Source of the DNA: Marsupella aquatica
Lineage: Eukaryota > Marchantiophyta
Reading direction: 5' to 3'
Length of the DNA stretch: 64,000 nucleotides
Assembly: GCA_973895155.1 (NCBI GenBank)
Contig: OZ316894.1
Span: 26,536,001-26,600,000 of the forward strand
The notes beneath the pieces were generated by a model that saw nothing but the letters and a program-made list of their open reading frames with translations, did not search any database and was not told the origin of the DNA. Of the stretch, positions 1 to 11,849 are shown piece after piece. Numbering within the stretch: the first letter of the stretch is position 1; each line of letters starts with the position of its first letter. A program made the translations under genes and the position numbers.

Positions 1-3000
1 CCAGCAGCTGTAACCAACTGTAAGTAGCAACCAGCAGTTGTGAGCATCAACCCCAAGGTTAGCAGAAACGCACACAAAACTTGGTCCTATGAATCAGAGT
101 ATGGCAGGCTTGCTGGAGAAGAGACCAGGTCCAGGTCAAGCTATGGTGGGCAGGTGTGATGACTGAGCTTAGACAAATGTGTGGAAGTCGCATCAGCAAC
201 ATTGATAGAAAACAGCCCTCCTTGAAATGAAACTGGAAAGAGCACAGCCTGAAACAGGCTTGAACAAAAAAAAGTAATTCAAAGAGCGAAAAACATTTGA
301 GAGCCTCACCAAATTCAAGCTGGTGAGAGTGCAAGGAGAGGAAGCAAGCGTAATAACTCAACGAGATCATGGAGGGCTGCTGCAGCCCTGAACCAAGAGG
401 AAAGATTGAGAGCAGACAAGCTCCCCAAAACTTGAGCTATGGTCAGCCGATGTAAGGATGCTCGCTCAAGTGGGGAGGGGGAGGAGATAAGGGGAAGGGA
501 GAGTCCTGAGGAAAAAAGTGTTGCATGCCTACTTAGACCCCATTGTCTAAAATAATTCTCTTCACCTTGCCTCCATTACACTTCTTTTCTCAAATGACTT
601 GCTCCAGGTATCTTTTGCGTAGGGACATATTTTATGCAACATGGTTTCCACATTAACATCATTTGCACAATGGCATCTTTTTCACATGGACATCTTTATG
701 CAACAACATATTTTATGTAACGGCATATTTTACGACCCAGCTTCTTGTCTGCAACTACATCCTGTTCGAAACTACATCTTTTGTGCAACACATGGGTGTT
801 GAGCTAGTGACCATACATCATGTTGACTGAGTGTACAAATGATGACATGGCATTATGTGATTGGTCCGTGCTCGTGTTAAGTAAACTACTCTACTCACTT
901 ATTGTTACTAAAGAGCATCAAATTTTGGTAGTCCCTCAAAATTTGTGTCCATTTTATCTAAGAAAGGGCTTTCTATAACCCCTCTTATGTATGAAAGAGT
1001 TGCAAGCTATGATGTAGACTGGCCCATGACCAAAGAGCAGTTTGATCACAATAAAATTGAATAAATCTTCCTCTCTCCCTCCTAGCTCGCTCATGATTTA
1101 GCTAAATAATGTGTGAACTCCTTCACCCTTACTCATGTTTTAATCCTTGTTGTATGTTCTTAAGACTTTGGTCGGAATATCCTAGGACTACCCTACCTTG
1201 GGATACAAGTTCCAGCTTTGAGATCCCTTCCCTCAGTCAAAATAAGTGGATATAATATAAGGAGAAGACTGCTCTTGAAGCCATTCCTCACACCAAATGT
1301 TGTACTACACAATACTAAGTCATTATTTTTCTGGTGTATCATGCTCCAAGTGAACGCATCATCATTCACAGCCCGGTTCACAGTACCTAAATCCATTGTT
1401 TCATTTTCAGATCACTCCATTCTTCAGTTGCCCATTAAAAATACTCAAGAGAGTGTTGTTGTGCCATTCTCATACTAGAAAGCCTACAAGTGCTTTGTAC
1501 TTGCTCTAGGTGTTCAGTACATGAGTGAGGTAGGATCATGTTCTAGCCATGTTGGGAAAATATGTTCAGGAGAACATTGTGCAGATTGGTTCACATCCCC
1601 AACGTGGCTGCTGTTAAAGACCACAGTAGAGTGCATGAACTGTTGCGAATATAACCACTCATTTTCCTGCAAGTGTTTTCCAACAAGACCTTATTTTGTT
1701 AGTAGAGTGTCCACTTTGATTACAGTGCACGTTTGTGGTTAGTGCATCCATTATGTGAGAACTCCCATTATTTAATGCCATGCCCGTGAATCTTGTAAGC
1801 CTATTTGTTTCTTGTGGTTGGTACTTCATGTTACAAGAGCAACTCAAAAGTTGTTGAAGTTTAGTTGACCACCATATTACTTATTTGATCTGAGTGGTCT
1901 GATTGGATCAAGTTGATGTAGTCATTGCTACCCATGATGATTGTAACAAAGAATAAAGCCAACGGAGTGGTAGTCATGTTTGTCCCATGGAGCGCTTCCA
2001 ACCCCAGATTGATCTGTTGGTTCATGCCTTCCCTATCCCTGGAATCTACATGATATGCCTCCCAACCCCACCTCCAGCTAGTAAGCCTATCATACAACTA
2101 GCATGATAGAATAGTGAGCAAGATATATATCAAATTGGATGTTATGACAAAATCACAAGGACTGGAACCTAGAGTGGTTTTCTTATGTGGTCACTACAGC
2201 TTGTTTTAATTCAGTATTTGACTGGATACAAATCTTCAAAGGTTTTGCAGCTAGCTAAATAATTTTGGGATTGCTTTTACAAAGCATGGGATTGTAATGG
2301 CTGATTGGGGGGATTTCTCTGGTGTCTCCTCCACTTCCTGATAATCTTTGACAGAAGACTTCCACAAACTCCACCTCCTAGATGACTTGCCATGATGCTT
2401 CTTTTGGGATGTGTGCGTTCCGTCCTTCCCCTGATGAAGTTTCACTCACCACAGAATTGTTAGGAAAGTCATCCAATTAATCAGACTGCATTGAAGCGAC
2501 AGAAACTTTGTCTGGTAATTGTGGGGACCTAAAATGAGAGACTAGAGCTCAATGGTTGTTTATTTCAGTCCTACTCTTAGAGAACACAAAGGGATAATTC
2601 AACAAAACCACAATCTCATCAGTTCACGTAGATTGTCTAACTGGCAGCATTGCGGCCTCATCTGCCAGCATGGTGCAAATGTCAAACTAAGGGAAGCAAA
2701 TAGCATAGTCAATATGGAGGTAAAACATCTGGCTTGGCTGGAACTCCAACCATCGAGGCTAAGCCACTTTCTTCAAGAACAAACGAGCTCAAGAGATACT
2801 GTAAAGCCTTCCGCTCATGAGAGATAAGTGTTTGAAGCACCAGATAGGCACTTTTGGCAATGGCGAACACAGGGCACTCGACAATTTTGGCGGTCTATCT
2901 AAGAACCGTCAAGCTCCACCAAAGAGCTTGTATCAGATTAGTTTATGAGAACCTCCCCGTTGCAAAGATCCTCTCCAACATTTTGTCATACGACATTCTT

Positions 3001-3640
3001 TCCCTCTACACCAAGCAAAGGACGACTATATTAATGAATTACATCATGGTCAAGTGCATATAGATACATCATAATTAAAGTCAAACTGCAAAAACAAACA
3101 GAGAAAGATCCATGAGGGGCCCCCAACAGAAGTAACTCACGAAGAAGAGGCGGATGGACAAGGCCAAAATGCCGATGAGCATCAAAGTCACGAAAGCAAG
3201 AGGTTTCTTGATGCAAACACAACAGACTACACAATCTCACCGAATTGTTTCCTTCATGAACCTCCGAGAACGGATAGATAGACAACAGTATTGACGCAGT
3301 AGACTATAGCGACACAACATTGGTATGTAATTTGTACAATCAATTAGTTTCAAGACAATGGTTATCAAAGCATGCAAATAGAGTTCACTTGGTCAATGTC
3401 GTTACTCTGCAAAGCCACAAAATCTAAACAAATTATCTATATACGAATGTGGAGCCTGCTAAGACTTATGAGTGAAAGAAAAAGACGATGTCCCTGCGCT
3501 ATTCAACTATAGCTCTTTATTTGTCAAAGCGCCAAGACCTATTAAGCTACTTTGCAACGCCATAAATCCAGAAAAAACTATCATTCTATAGAAGAATGTG
3601 GAGCCTGAGCTAAGACTTATGAGCAAAAAGGAAAACGATG
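1..3640. other. Spacer with no gene recognised
   Basis: Both strands carry only short open frames (under about 105 codons) with no recognisable family, no run of phase-consistent exons and no RNA gene that I could see. Composition is AT-rich and similar to the other spacers of the window. A diverged mobile element could be present but I cannot support one. Confidence 0.5.
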
Positions 3641-3641
3641 A

Positions 3642-4610
3642 TCATGGCTCTACATTGTTTAGCCAATTTATCTGCCGATGCGCCAAGACTTGCATAGCAT
3701 TTGCCATATCTTTGAACACAGACACCATGGCTTTACGATTAGCAGATGCAGACTTCTTCTTAGCCGCTTCACGAACCATTTTTGTTTTCTCAAGTTTGAA
3801 TTGTTTGTCAGAACATAACATTTGCTTTGTCATCTAATCATTAAGAGACAAAATTAGACTTTCATGACTAGTCTTCAAAACTCCCGAGATGTCTACAGTT
3901 TGTCTTCTCTTTGCCCTTCCTATCGATCTTGCGATGCTATTTCCCGGGGCCACCAGAACATTATGAGGCTCTCTCTCAGGGGACAATTCAATTGTCCGGT
4001 TTTCACATGTAAAAGCTTGGTGCAAAAGGAACTCAGGATATGGTGCAGCTGATAGATTAGGAGAGGCAACGTGCACTCCCAAATCAAATGTGGCAGGTGG
4101 AACCATGCACACACGCTGCAAGCAAAACCAATTCATTATGTCATACAAATTCTTGTTAAACTTGGGAACAAGTTTAGCTTGGATTCGCTAATTTTTGCTC
4201 ATATTATAATATGACGACCCTCCAGAAGATAAGATAAAATCTCTAATGCCCTTCCAATCCCAGAATAAATTGTTTCATTTTGTCGTGCAAACTGATTGTA
4301 TTCTGTCCAAATAGCCTTTGGCACTCATGAACCATGCAATCTCAACCCACTTTTGGACACTTGAAAAAAAATGACGTTGTCCAATGTTATCCACGTGCAA
4401 TTTGACTTATGTTTTCTTAGCTTGAGCCAAGCACAACATTTTTGGTTTATTCCAATTCTGCACTCGAGGTCTGGCTGGTCTATCCTGTGATTGTTGAGAA
4501 TCAGGAATGAAAAAAGTAGAAGCGGGGGAAGTAGTAAAGGCCATTGCACATGGATAACGATCATTGCTTACATAATCTTCCAAGAACACGCAAGCTTTAA
4601 ATTCAGTTTT
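3642..4610 (-). pseudogene. Decayed Myb/SANT (trihelix-like) gene with four in-frame stops
   Basis: One minus-strand frame reads as protein for over 300 codons but is broken by stops at 4407-4409 (TAA), 4275-4277 (TGA), 4188-4190 (TAG) and 3834-3836 (TAG), all in the same phase. The upstream part contains NWNKPKMLCLAQ, then FFSSVQKWVE and NNLFWDWKGIRDF, spaced like the helices of a plant Myb/SANT-like DNA-binding domain. Next come SSYYNMSK and FNKNLYDIMN, where such proteins have a conserved block after the domain. The C-terminal part (about 3645-3830) is lysine-rich and helical, like the tail of this class, which includes proteins that accompany PIF/Harbinger transposases. No frameshift is needed to follow it. 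Family assignment is by pattern and moderate; that it is a decayed coding sequence is firmer. It could instead be several exons with stops lying in introns, but no splice sites demand this. Confidence 0.45.
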
Positions 4611-5011
4611 GTTGCAATCAGCGGATGACCCTCTCTAGTGTAGGCTCTCACAGTGGCAACCCGCCACAACACACAATGAAGCTACACAGTGATGATCCTG
4701 CAACAAAAAGTTACGGGACCGCCAAGTGAAACGATGTTACAAAAAGCTAAGTTCCAAACACTCATGGCACTTAACTTTTTAGTTAAGTACTCAAAAAGCA
4801 ATTATCACTAACTATTGCTTGTTACAATTATTAACTATGACATTTAATTGTGAGTACAACTTGCGCCGGCAGGAACCCTGCGCCTGGTTTTTTAATTAAA
4901 AAATTAGTTAAAAGATAACTTTAGGTGGAAACCCATCCTAAACTTATAATTTTTGAATAATTCTTTCAACAATGTGGCTTTTAAAATAAAGATATCTTTA
5001 AAAATACAACT

Positions 5012-6322
5012 ATTTATATTAGGCTATGATTGCATATAGTATCACAAAATATACACTCTGTTGATTTTTTGTGTTTGTACTTCCTCTATTGCTTCTTCCA
5101 ATACTATTACATTCTCCACCACTATCACCACCAATATTTTATTTATGGTTATTAGTATTTAACTCTATCAATATCATATCAAACTCTGTCCCAATAATCC
5201 TAGCTCTTTGCTCTCTCAAAAGGTCCAATTGGCCTTCTCTACAAATACATATAAAAACTTTCAATAAGTCAAGATAATCCAACTAGGCTCTCAAACAAGG
5301 TAACATCCTCAAAAGCAATTGGATGAGTAACCCAAATAGTGCCATTTGCATGATCACTGAAATTTGATAAAAATAAACTTTATCCTTACTAGGGCTATCT
5401 TTATTGCACCCACCATGGTTACCTTTACTCTTAGGGGGTCAACTACTAAAATTAAAAATTATGAGAACCATGTGCGTGCACTTCAAAATACATATTTTAT
5501 GGAAATTAGCTAATTTCTAAAGAAAATAGACTATCCATATTAGGCTATGATTGCATGTGGTATCACAAAATATACACTATGTTGATTCATTTTGCATATA
5601 ATCCCTCTATTGGATGTGATTAAAAGTTTTTACCATTCAAGCATCTTGATACTTAAATTGTATTTGTGGTTTGTTTTGCACAACTTGAGCTTGCAATTGA
5701 TGGCAGGGTGATGGAGACCTCTTGAATAAATTTTCATCATAAAGACATGCAGGAGATAGAGGAGAGAGTCAAGAAAATTCATAAAGATATGAAGTGAGTA
5801 GTTATTTTGGTTGAATGAGTGAAGGTAGACTTAGTTCAATATAGACTCAATCACAGACTATAGATTACATTGTGAATTACATCTTGTCTAAATGTTAGGA
5901 AGCTCAGATTACAGTGTGAATTATATTTTGTCTAAATGTTAGGAAGCTTACACATAGCTTTATCTTGTTTTTATTATTGTTTCTATTTAGGCCACACAAA
6001 AAAGAGTTGATTACATGTAAAACATACCTTGAGAGTTGTGTACACTCGGGGTAGTCTATTAAAAATTGTAGGAACCATGTGCTATCCAAAATAGGGTTTT
6101 TTAATATGAACTAGTTAAAATTTCAAAAAGCATAAAAGGTAAAAGAAGACATTACAAACTTGTATTTATAGAATATTCTCTAATATACACATTTTATAAA
6201 GTAAAATATACAATATTAATATTAAAAATAAAAAATGTTCTTGGAACTATTTTTTATAAAATAAATGTATTTATATTAGGTTAGGATCGCACATGGTACC
6301 CTAAAATACACACTAAGTTAAC
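5012..6322. repeat. Three diverged copies of a 55-bp AT-rich repeat
   Basis: A block built around TATTAGGCTATGATTGCAT, followed by TATCACAAAATATACACT and GTTGATT, occurs at 5012-5066 and 5533-5588, and in a more diverged form at 6268-6322. Further similarity occurs around 5440-5480 and 6060-6100 (GAACCATGTGC near ATTAAAAATT). This suggests a longer unit was duplicated and then decayed. No coding capacity is visible. Confidence 0.6.
5862..5949. repeat. 44-bp direct tandem duplication
   Basis: Two adjacent copies begin at 5862 and 5906. Both contain AGATTACA(T/G)TGTGAATTA and end in TCTAAATGTTAGGAAGCT, with only a few differences. It is non-coding and lies in an AT-rich spacer. Confidence 0.75.
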
Positions 6323-6351
6323 CCCACACTGTGTACAAGGTATGCATATGT

Positions 6352-6554
6352 AAAAATCTTGATATTGCCCAGAGAGGCATGACTTTGTGGTAGCTCACTT
6401 GAATTGAAACTGATCAGTCTTGGGTTCAACTGTTGTGGCTGACACTTCCCAACTATTGTGGCTGTCTTTTCCCTTTCTGTGGGGTTTCACAGATTTCCCC
6501 TTAAATTTATAAAAAACAATAAAAAACAAAAAAACAAAAAAAAACCTTGATATT
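6352..6554 (+). mobile_element. tRNA-derived SINE with target-site duplication
   Basis: The body at about 6367-6545 starts GCCCAGAGAGGCATGAC. An A-box-like stretch (TGTGGTAGCTCACTTG, about 6389-6405) is followed at normal promoter spacing by a B-box-like GGGTTCAACT (about 6422). The 3' end is an A-rich tail with scattered C from about 6508 to 6545. The flanks carry a 15-base direct repeat with one mismatch: AAAAATCTTGATATT at 6352-6366 and AAAAACCTTGATATT at 6540-6554. Internal Pol III promoter, A-rich tail and target-site duplication together define a SINE. It is not a working tRNA gene because it lacks a full cloverleaf. Which tRNA it came from is not clear. Confidence 0.65.
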
Positions 6555-6599
6555 AAATGACTACAATCATGCAATGTATATTTTTCATGACTAGTAGAA

Positions 6600-7427
6600 A
6601 ATAATTATTGTAGCACTGCATCAATAGCAAAAAATATATTATTCTATATAGTACTGCCTCACTCACTCTCTTTGACGAGAATATAATGGATTAGTTATTT
6701 CTATTCAATTCTAAGAATCATAACAAACAACATTGTATTGTATGTAGAGCCAAAAGACTTGGTTAGACTAAAATAAAGGAATATATGTCAACAATCATGG
6801 CATACAAGTCAATAATGTAGGGTGGTCACAAATGAACGAGTGAGACAAGGTTGCCCCATGTCCTTATGTTGGGGAAGATAGGGAATATCATTCAAGTGCG
6901 AAGGGTGAGATTGGGTGGGGGCCATCACCACGGCAAACAACAAACAGGTTTACTGGTACCAGCAAAAGATTTCATGTTACTAGGAAAATTTTACTATTAC
7001 CAGTAAAAAAGATGATCTAAAAATGTATCATTTAAAGTCTTATTTTTCAAAATAATTAAAATCATGACATTTTTTTGCAAGCGCCAAGCGATGTTATTGT
7101 TATCTCCGAGCGCTAGCATTACGATGATGACTAACCCCAAAAAAACTAAAAAAATTACTATCCACTTTCCTATTACCAGTAACTGTTTCCTGTTATTGTT
7201 TCCTGTTTCCTGTCGTTTGTAAATACCCCTTGGGTGGGAAAAGAGGTGAGCCAATGGCAAGGAAAGGAAAGGGTAATGGACTTTTTAAACAATTTTGCAT
7301 TTTTCATTGCCCTTTCATAACCATTTCAATGACTAATCATTGTCATTCAAATTGTCATATTTTCACTCTCCACTCACTCCATATTGCATTATGTGCAATT
7401 TTGCTCATTGTTTGCTAAGTTGCTTTC

Positions 7428-7460
<33 letters not shown>

Positions 7461-9300
7461 AGGGTGACTTATAGTAGGAGTGACCTGTTCACCTAGGTCA
7501 TCACTTGATGTGCCTCATTCTTCCAAGTCTTGTCTTGTCGTGTGAATATGACTACGTTGTGAGAGTGAAGCGATGCTGGTTGGCATGTTAGCGCATTGGG
7601 CAAGGTTTTGCTATGTGCATAGATTTGAAGTCATGCATGGCTAGCAGGTGGGTTTGACTCAACTTATAGTACATTGCGACATGGTTCCATTTTTCACAAG
7701 ATTATTAGGAAGAATTGAGGCTTGGATCGAGCGTGAATTTGTTGGACTTTGTCAATAGCTGAGGAGCTCAATGGAGCTTGGTGAATTGTCATTCATTTGT
7801 TCATTGATGTTGATTGTTGGTGAGCGTTTGTTGACTATGGATCCTAATTGCTGGTTGGCAACACTTTTCTGAGGGCGGAAGCGCTGTCAAATATCAATGA
7901 GAGACTTATGATCAGGCCCTGGAATCTGATTGTATTAAGAGCTTAAATGCAGTTGGATTTTGGCTTATGGCGGTTGCTAATTGTGCGTGATGTGTGTCAA
8001 AATGCATGCAGAAGCACTGGTTGTTGTGGTTAAAGAAGAGGGCTTGCTGCAAATTTCTATGTGAGCACGTACAAGTTGTGCCAAAGCCATGTCAAAATTC
8101 CACTAGAAATAGAGTTGAATGAAGAGTTTTTATTGCACTTTTGGTTGGAGCACACCATTGTCGTTGTTTGGGTGGAGTTTGAGTGAAAAACAAGATAAGA
8201 AGTGGAAGTTAGGCCTTGCCAAAGTTAAGTTGAAACTTTGGTTGGTAGTCAGCGGTTTTATGACAGGATGTCATTTTGATTTGTGTCCAATTTGGGAAGT
8301 TGGATGTTGAAGAATTAAGAGCCTCCTGTTGGAAATGTCAAGGGATTTAAAACAAATATGGTATAGCCCATAATCTAACGTGAAGGACCAGTGGGATCCC
8401 AAGGCCAAAGTAGAAGTGGGTGACTATTTTTTGGGGAATAGAACCCATTTCAGAGTGGCTTAAGAAAAAATAAGCCTTGTTTATTCTTTGAGAGTGGCTT
8501 AAGGCACATCAACCTCCACTCTGATATACTCTTTGGCCCACATGTGAAGAATCTTGTCTTGTTATCTTTTAACCTTGTTGTAACATTGTGCCATTAACAT
8601 TGTGTCTTTTATTTCCTTTGTGTCATTATCCCCCATTAGTGCCCTTTGTGTGACTTTTTATTTGAGGGCAAGTGAGGGTGATTCTCTTGGGAGGCTCCCA
8701 TAAGGAAGAGCTTACGTGGAGAAGAGGACTGCTTTGGATAGGGCACAAGACCCGGGGCCCAACATCAAATAAGGTAGGATACGGAGGGAGGTGGCAACAT
8801 TAAAGAGAGACACTAGGCAGGTTGTGGGGTCTGTCCAAGGAGGGAGGGAGGTATGAGACCTGCCCAAGACTATTGGCCTTCCCCAGGTACATGACAGGCC
8901 CTACGTTAGGCTCTACGTTAGGGTGTTGCATCCTTCGCCATTTTGTGAGAAATTTATTTTTATTTTTTGGCTACATTCTCCATTCTTGTGTCCGTTCTTT
9001 TGCAGTATTTTGGCTGTTATTTCTTGTGCCTTACGATATCTTCATATTTTTGCAATTCAAGACAACATCTATTGTAGGAAGCTTCCTCTGTGAAATTGCT
9101 ATAGCAAGAAACCCAAGAGCTAGTTTTAGGGGTTTTTTTTTAGACACCATTTGACCCCCTTCCAGTTACAAAGCCAAAGCTTGGTCATCCAAAGTCAATT
9201 TCGCTCATTGATTACAAGGTTGGGTGCGATGGCTTGTTGCCTACCAAGATCAGTTGTCAAGATACAATTCCAAAAAACTTATTGTTTTGACCAATTTTGA
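6600..9300. other. Spacer with no gene recognised
   Basis: No supported gene lies here. A weak inverted similarity exists between about 6940-6985 (AACAGGTTTACTGGTA) and about 7160-7215 on the opposite strand (AACAGTTACTGGTA), which could be the ends of an old MITE of roughly 275 bp; I do not claim it. The open frame at 8822-9154 is Phe/Leu-rich and unrecognised. Confidence 0.4.
7429..7458. repeat. (TG)15 microsatellite
   Basis: An uninterrupted run of fifteen TG dinucleotides followed by GG. It lies in a gene-poor spacer. Confidence 0.95.
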
Positions 9301-10700
9301 GGTGCCCTTGCTGTATCTATTGGTAATAGGTGCATTCAATTGATTGCTTTGCCGTGCAAATTACCACAACTTGTTGTAATGCCACATTGGAGATGAGAGT
9401 GACCCAAAGTGATGCTAGATTTCCACTCGTGGAAGCAGAGGAGGAGGAGGTTGTACCAGCTAGGAGTGACACTAGTACAGATCTTGCAGTGGAGGAAGCA
9501 ACACGATTGTTATCACGATTGTCGCTCCATCCCGTGTTAGTCCCTACAATTGGGACATGGAGCATTCGGTGGATAGTCAGATTTGGAGGTTTGTAGTCCG
9601 AGATGTTGGTACCATGGAGTTGCCACATTTCATTATGGAGTTTGAGCACTGGTGTGATCAACAGAAACTATGCAACACATCATTTCTTCTTTTGAGGCGC
9701 GACAAGCATTGTTTTAACACTTAGAGTGACCTTTGATGAATGACTATGAGAAGTTTAAGAAAAAACAAATGTGGAATCACACTAGGAACATAAATCAACA
9801 TGTAACGCTAAAAATTTGGTATTCGTTCCCATGGAAGAACAAGTAAAGAATGATTTTCTCTCGTTTTACACTTATGAATGACTAAGGTAACAAAAACATA
9901 GGTTTGACCCTTTTACTATGATTGCTCAGCAAGACATAGATTTGAATGTTTGCTTAACATTGTAAATAAAAATAACAAAATGAAAATAATTAACAAAACA
10001 CAATGAAATCTTGAGGTATGATGAGAGAGTCTGAAAAACACCAAGGTAACTTCTCATCAATATTTCATTTGATGTGATTTAGGTGATACATCCATAAAAT
10101 ATTTTTGGAAATGATTACTGTACTAGGATAATTATTAAAATGTTGTCAACATGTCTCAACTTTTCCTTTCAAATGTACTCAAAAGAAACTAGTAATCAAT
10201 CACTTTTGTATCCAATTGGTACTTTTTGTCATGAATAAGGAACACCATCAATATCAAATTGAAGTCATAAATCATTGGTAATCCTTCTTGGCATCCCATG
10301 CTCAAGCAAGGTAATGCTAACAACTATGCATAAGAACTCAAGAAGATGGGTTGTCACCACTAAAGAATTTATTCCCTCATACTTCTAAGATTCAACTTCA
10401 TACAAATAATTTTACTTCAATGATCTAAACTCTCAATCATTCATACCAAGGAAGGGACAAGAATTCTTTCTGCATTTGCAAACTCCATATAAAAACACGC
10501 TAAAACTTTACTTTGCAAAGGTGATTTTAGTGCTGCAACACATGCCACAGGCATTTGAAAATGACACAAATTCTACTTCATATAGGCTAGCAAGAACTCA
10601 AAGAAACTGAGATACTGAAAGTACATCCCCTTTCATATCTTAAGGGTCATGAATAAAACTTAAAAACAATCATCCTTGAAAAGTGAAAAAATAGAAAAAT
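9300..10700. other. Spacer with no gene recognised
   Basis: Overlapping open frames of 88 and 114 codons at 9317-9661 sit on opposite strands and match nothing I know. The plus frame has an acidic stretch (about 9437-9450, GAGGAGGAGG). The rest is AT-rich with no visible structure. This could be part of the same retroelement debris as the gag-like relic at about 12 kb, but no motif shows it. Confidence 0.35.
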
Positions 10701-10710
10701 GTTGAAAACG

Positions 10711-11329
10711 GGCGTCACTGAAAGTGTTGGAAATGTAGTGGACGCTTCTCAAAGCGTCAATGTTTGGGCGGACGCTTTGCAAAGCGTCGATGTTTTCAAT
10801 AAAACTAATAAATAGTGACTTTACTTATAAACTAAAAATCGAAATGAGGCAAAACTTTTCCAAGGTACTCTACTACGTATAGTCTTTATGTTGACAAAGT
10901 TTCAGACTTTTTCTAAGATCTCTAAGTGCCTCAAACAAATTGGCAAAAATGTTGCAGTGTTATAAAAAATGGAAAACTAATTTTTTTAAAGTGTTGGGAG
11001 TTAGTGTACGCTTTGCAAAGCGTCCAAAACTACAAAGAACTTTTGTGGATGCTTCAGAAAGCGTCCAAGATTTGATTTCTTCTTTTTTGGCAGTGTCTGT
11101 CTTCCGGCCTTCGGGTGGGACGCTTTACAAAGTGTTGGGATTGAAGTCGCCTTGGATAGTGGACATTTCAATTAGGCATCGATACTTGGCGGCCCGCTTC
11201 TGAAAGCGTCGCTTCTCCTTTTGTCTTCCGAACACAAACACTTTTCAAAACATCCAATAAACTTGGGTAATTTAGGTGGATGTTTCACAAAGCATCCAAA
11301 AATACAAGGGACGCTTTACAAAGCATTGG
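10711..11329. repeat. Cluster of ten palindromic 18-20 bp elements
   Basis: The motif GACGCTTTGCAAAGCGTC is a perfect 18-bp palindrome at 10771-10788. Variants occur at 10711-10730, 10741-10758, 11006-11025, 11047-11066, 11119-11136, 11191-11210, 11237-11255, 11278-11297 and 11310-11327. The copies are irregularly spaced (20-220 bp) and most are flanked by GG or CC. Changes are often transitions in the arms (CGTC to CATC, CGCT to TGTT), and most copies keep a TTT/AAA core. No open frame accounts for them. Function unknown. Confidence 0.85.
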
Positions 11330-11849
11330 TAAAGTCGCATTTATGCTAAAAATCACAAAAGTAAATTCATTCTAATTTTCAAACCACATGTAGGTTTGAG
11401 TTAAAACTTTCAAGGATGATTCTACTACATAATGACTACCTCCTGAAAAAAATTTAGATTTTTATGAAGGTGATAACTATTTAACTAAAATAGCAGAGGT
11501 TGGTTGATCTTAATAATTGCACATAGAGCTTATTCTTGCTGAGGAAGTGCTTTGGAGTTTGGTTCTTGAATCTTCTAGTTTGCATTGCTTCTCCAATGAT
11601 GTCTAGTATTCATTCTTGGTAGCATGCAAAAAGCAAGGATTTCTATTGTCGATCCTTGTCCAATACAGGCAATAGTCTCCAATGAAGCATAGCATTAGGT
11701 AAAGTATTTAGTTGATCTAAATTGCTACAAAAGGTAACTATAATGCACCTTTGAGTTAGAAAAAAGTTCAAAATTTATATCATTTCTAACTAATCTACTG
11801 CATTACAACAAACTGAGCATATTGAGTTGTGGCGACAAAAATGATCGCT

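Noticed and set aside
6380-6440. Possible tRNA gene
   Set aside because: A- and B-box-like motifs are present but no complete cloverleaf or acceptor stem forms; the A-rich tail and target duplication make it a SINE head.
6940-7215. Possible MITE with AACAG...TTACTGGTA ends
   Set aside because: The end similarity is only about 75 percent with no clean target duplication.
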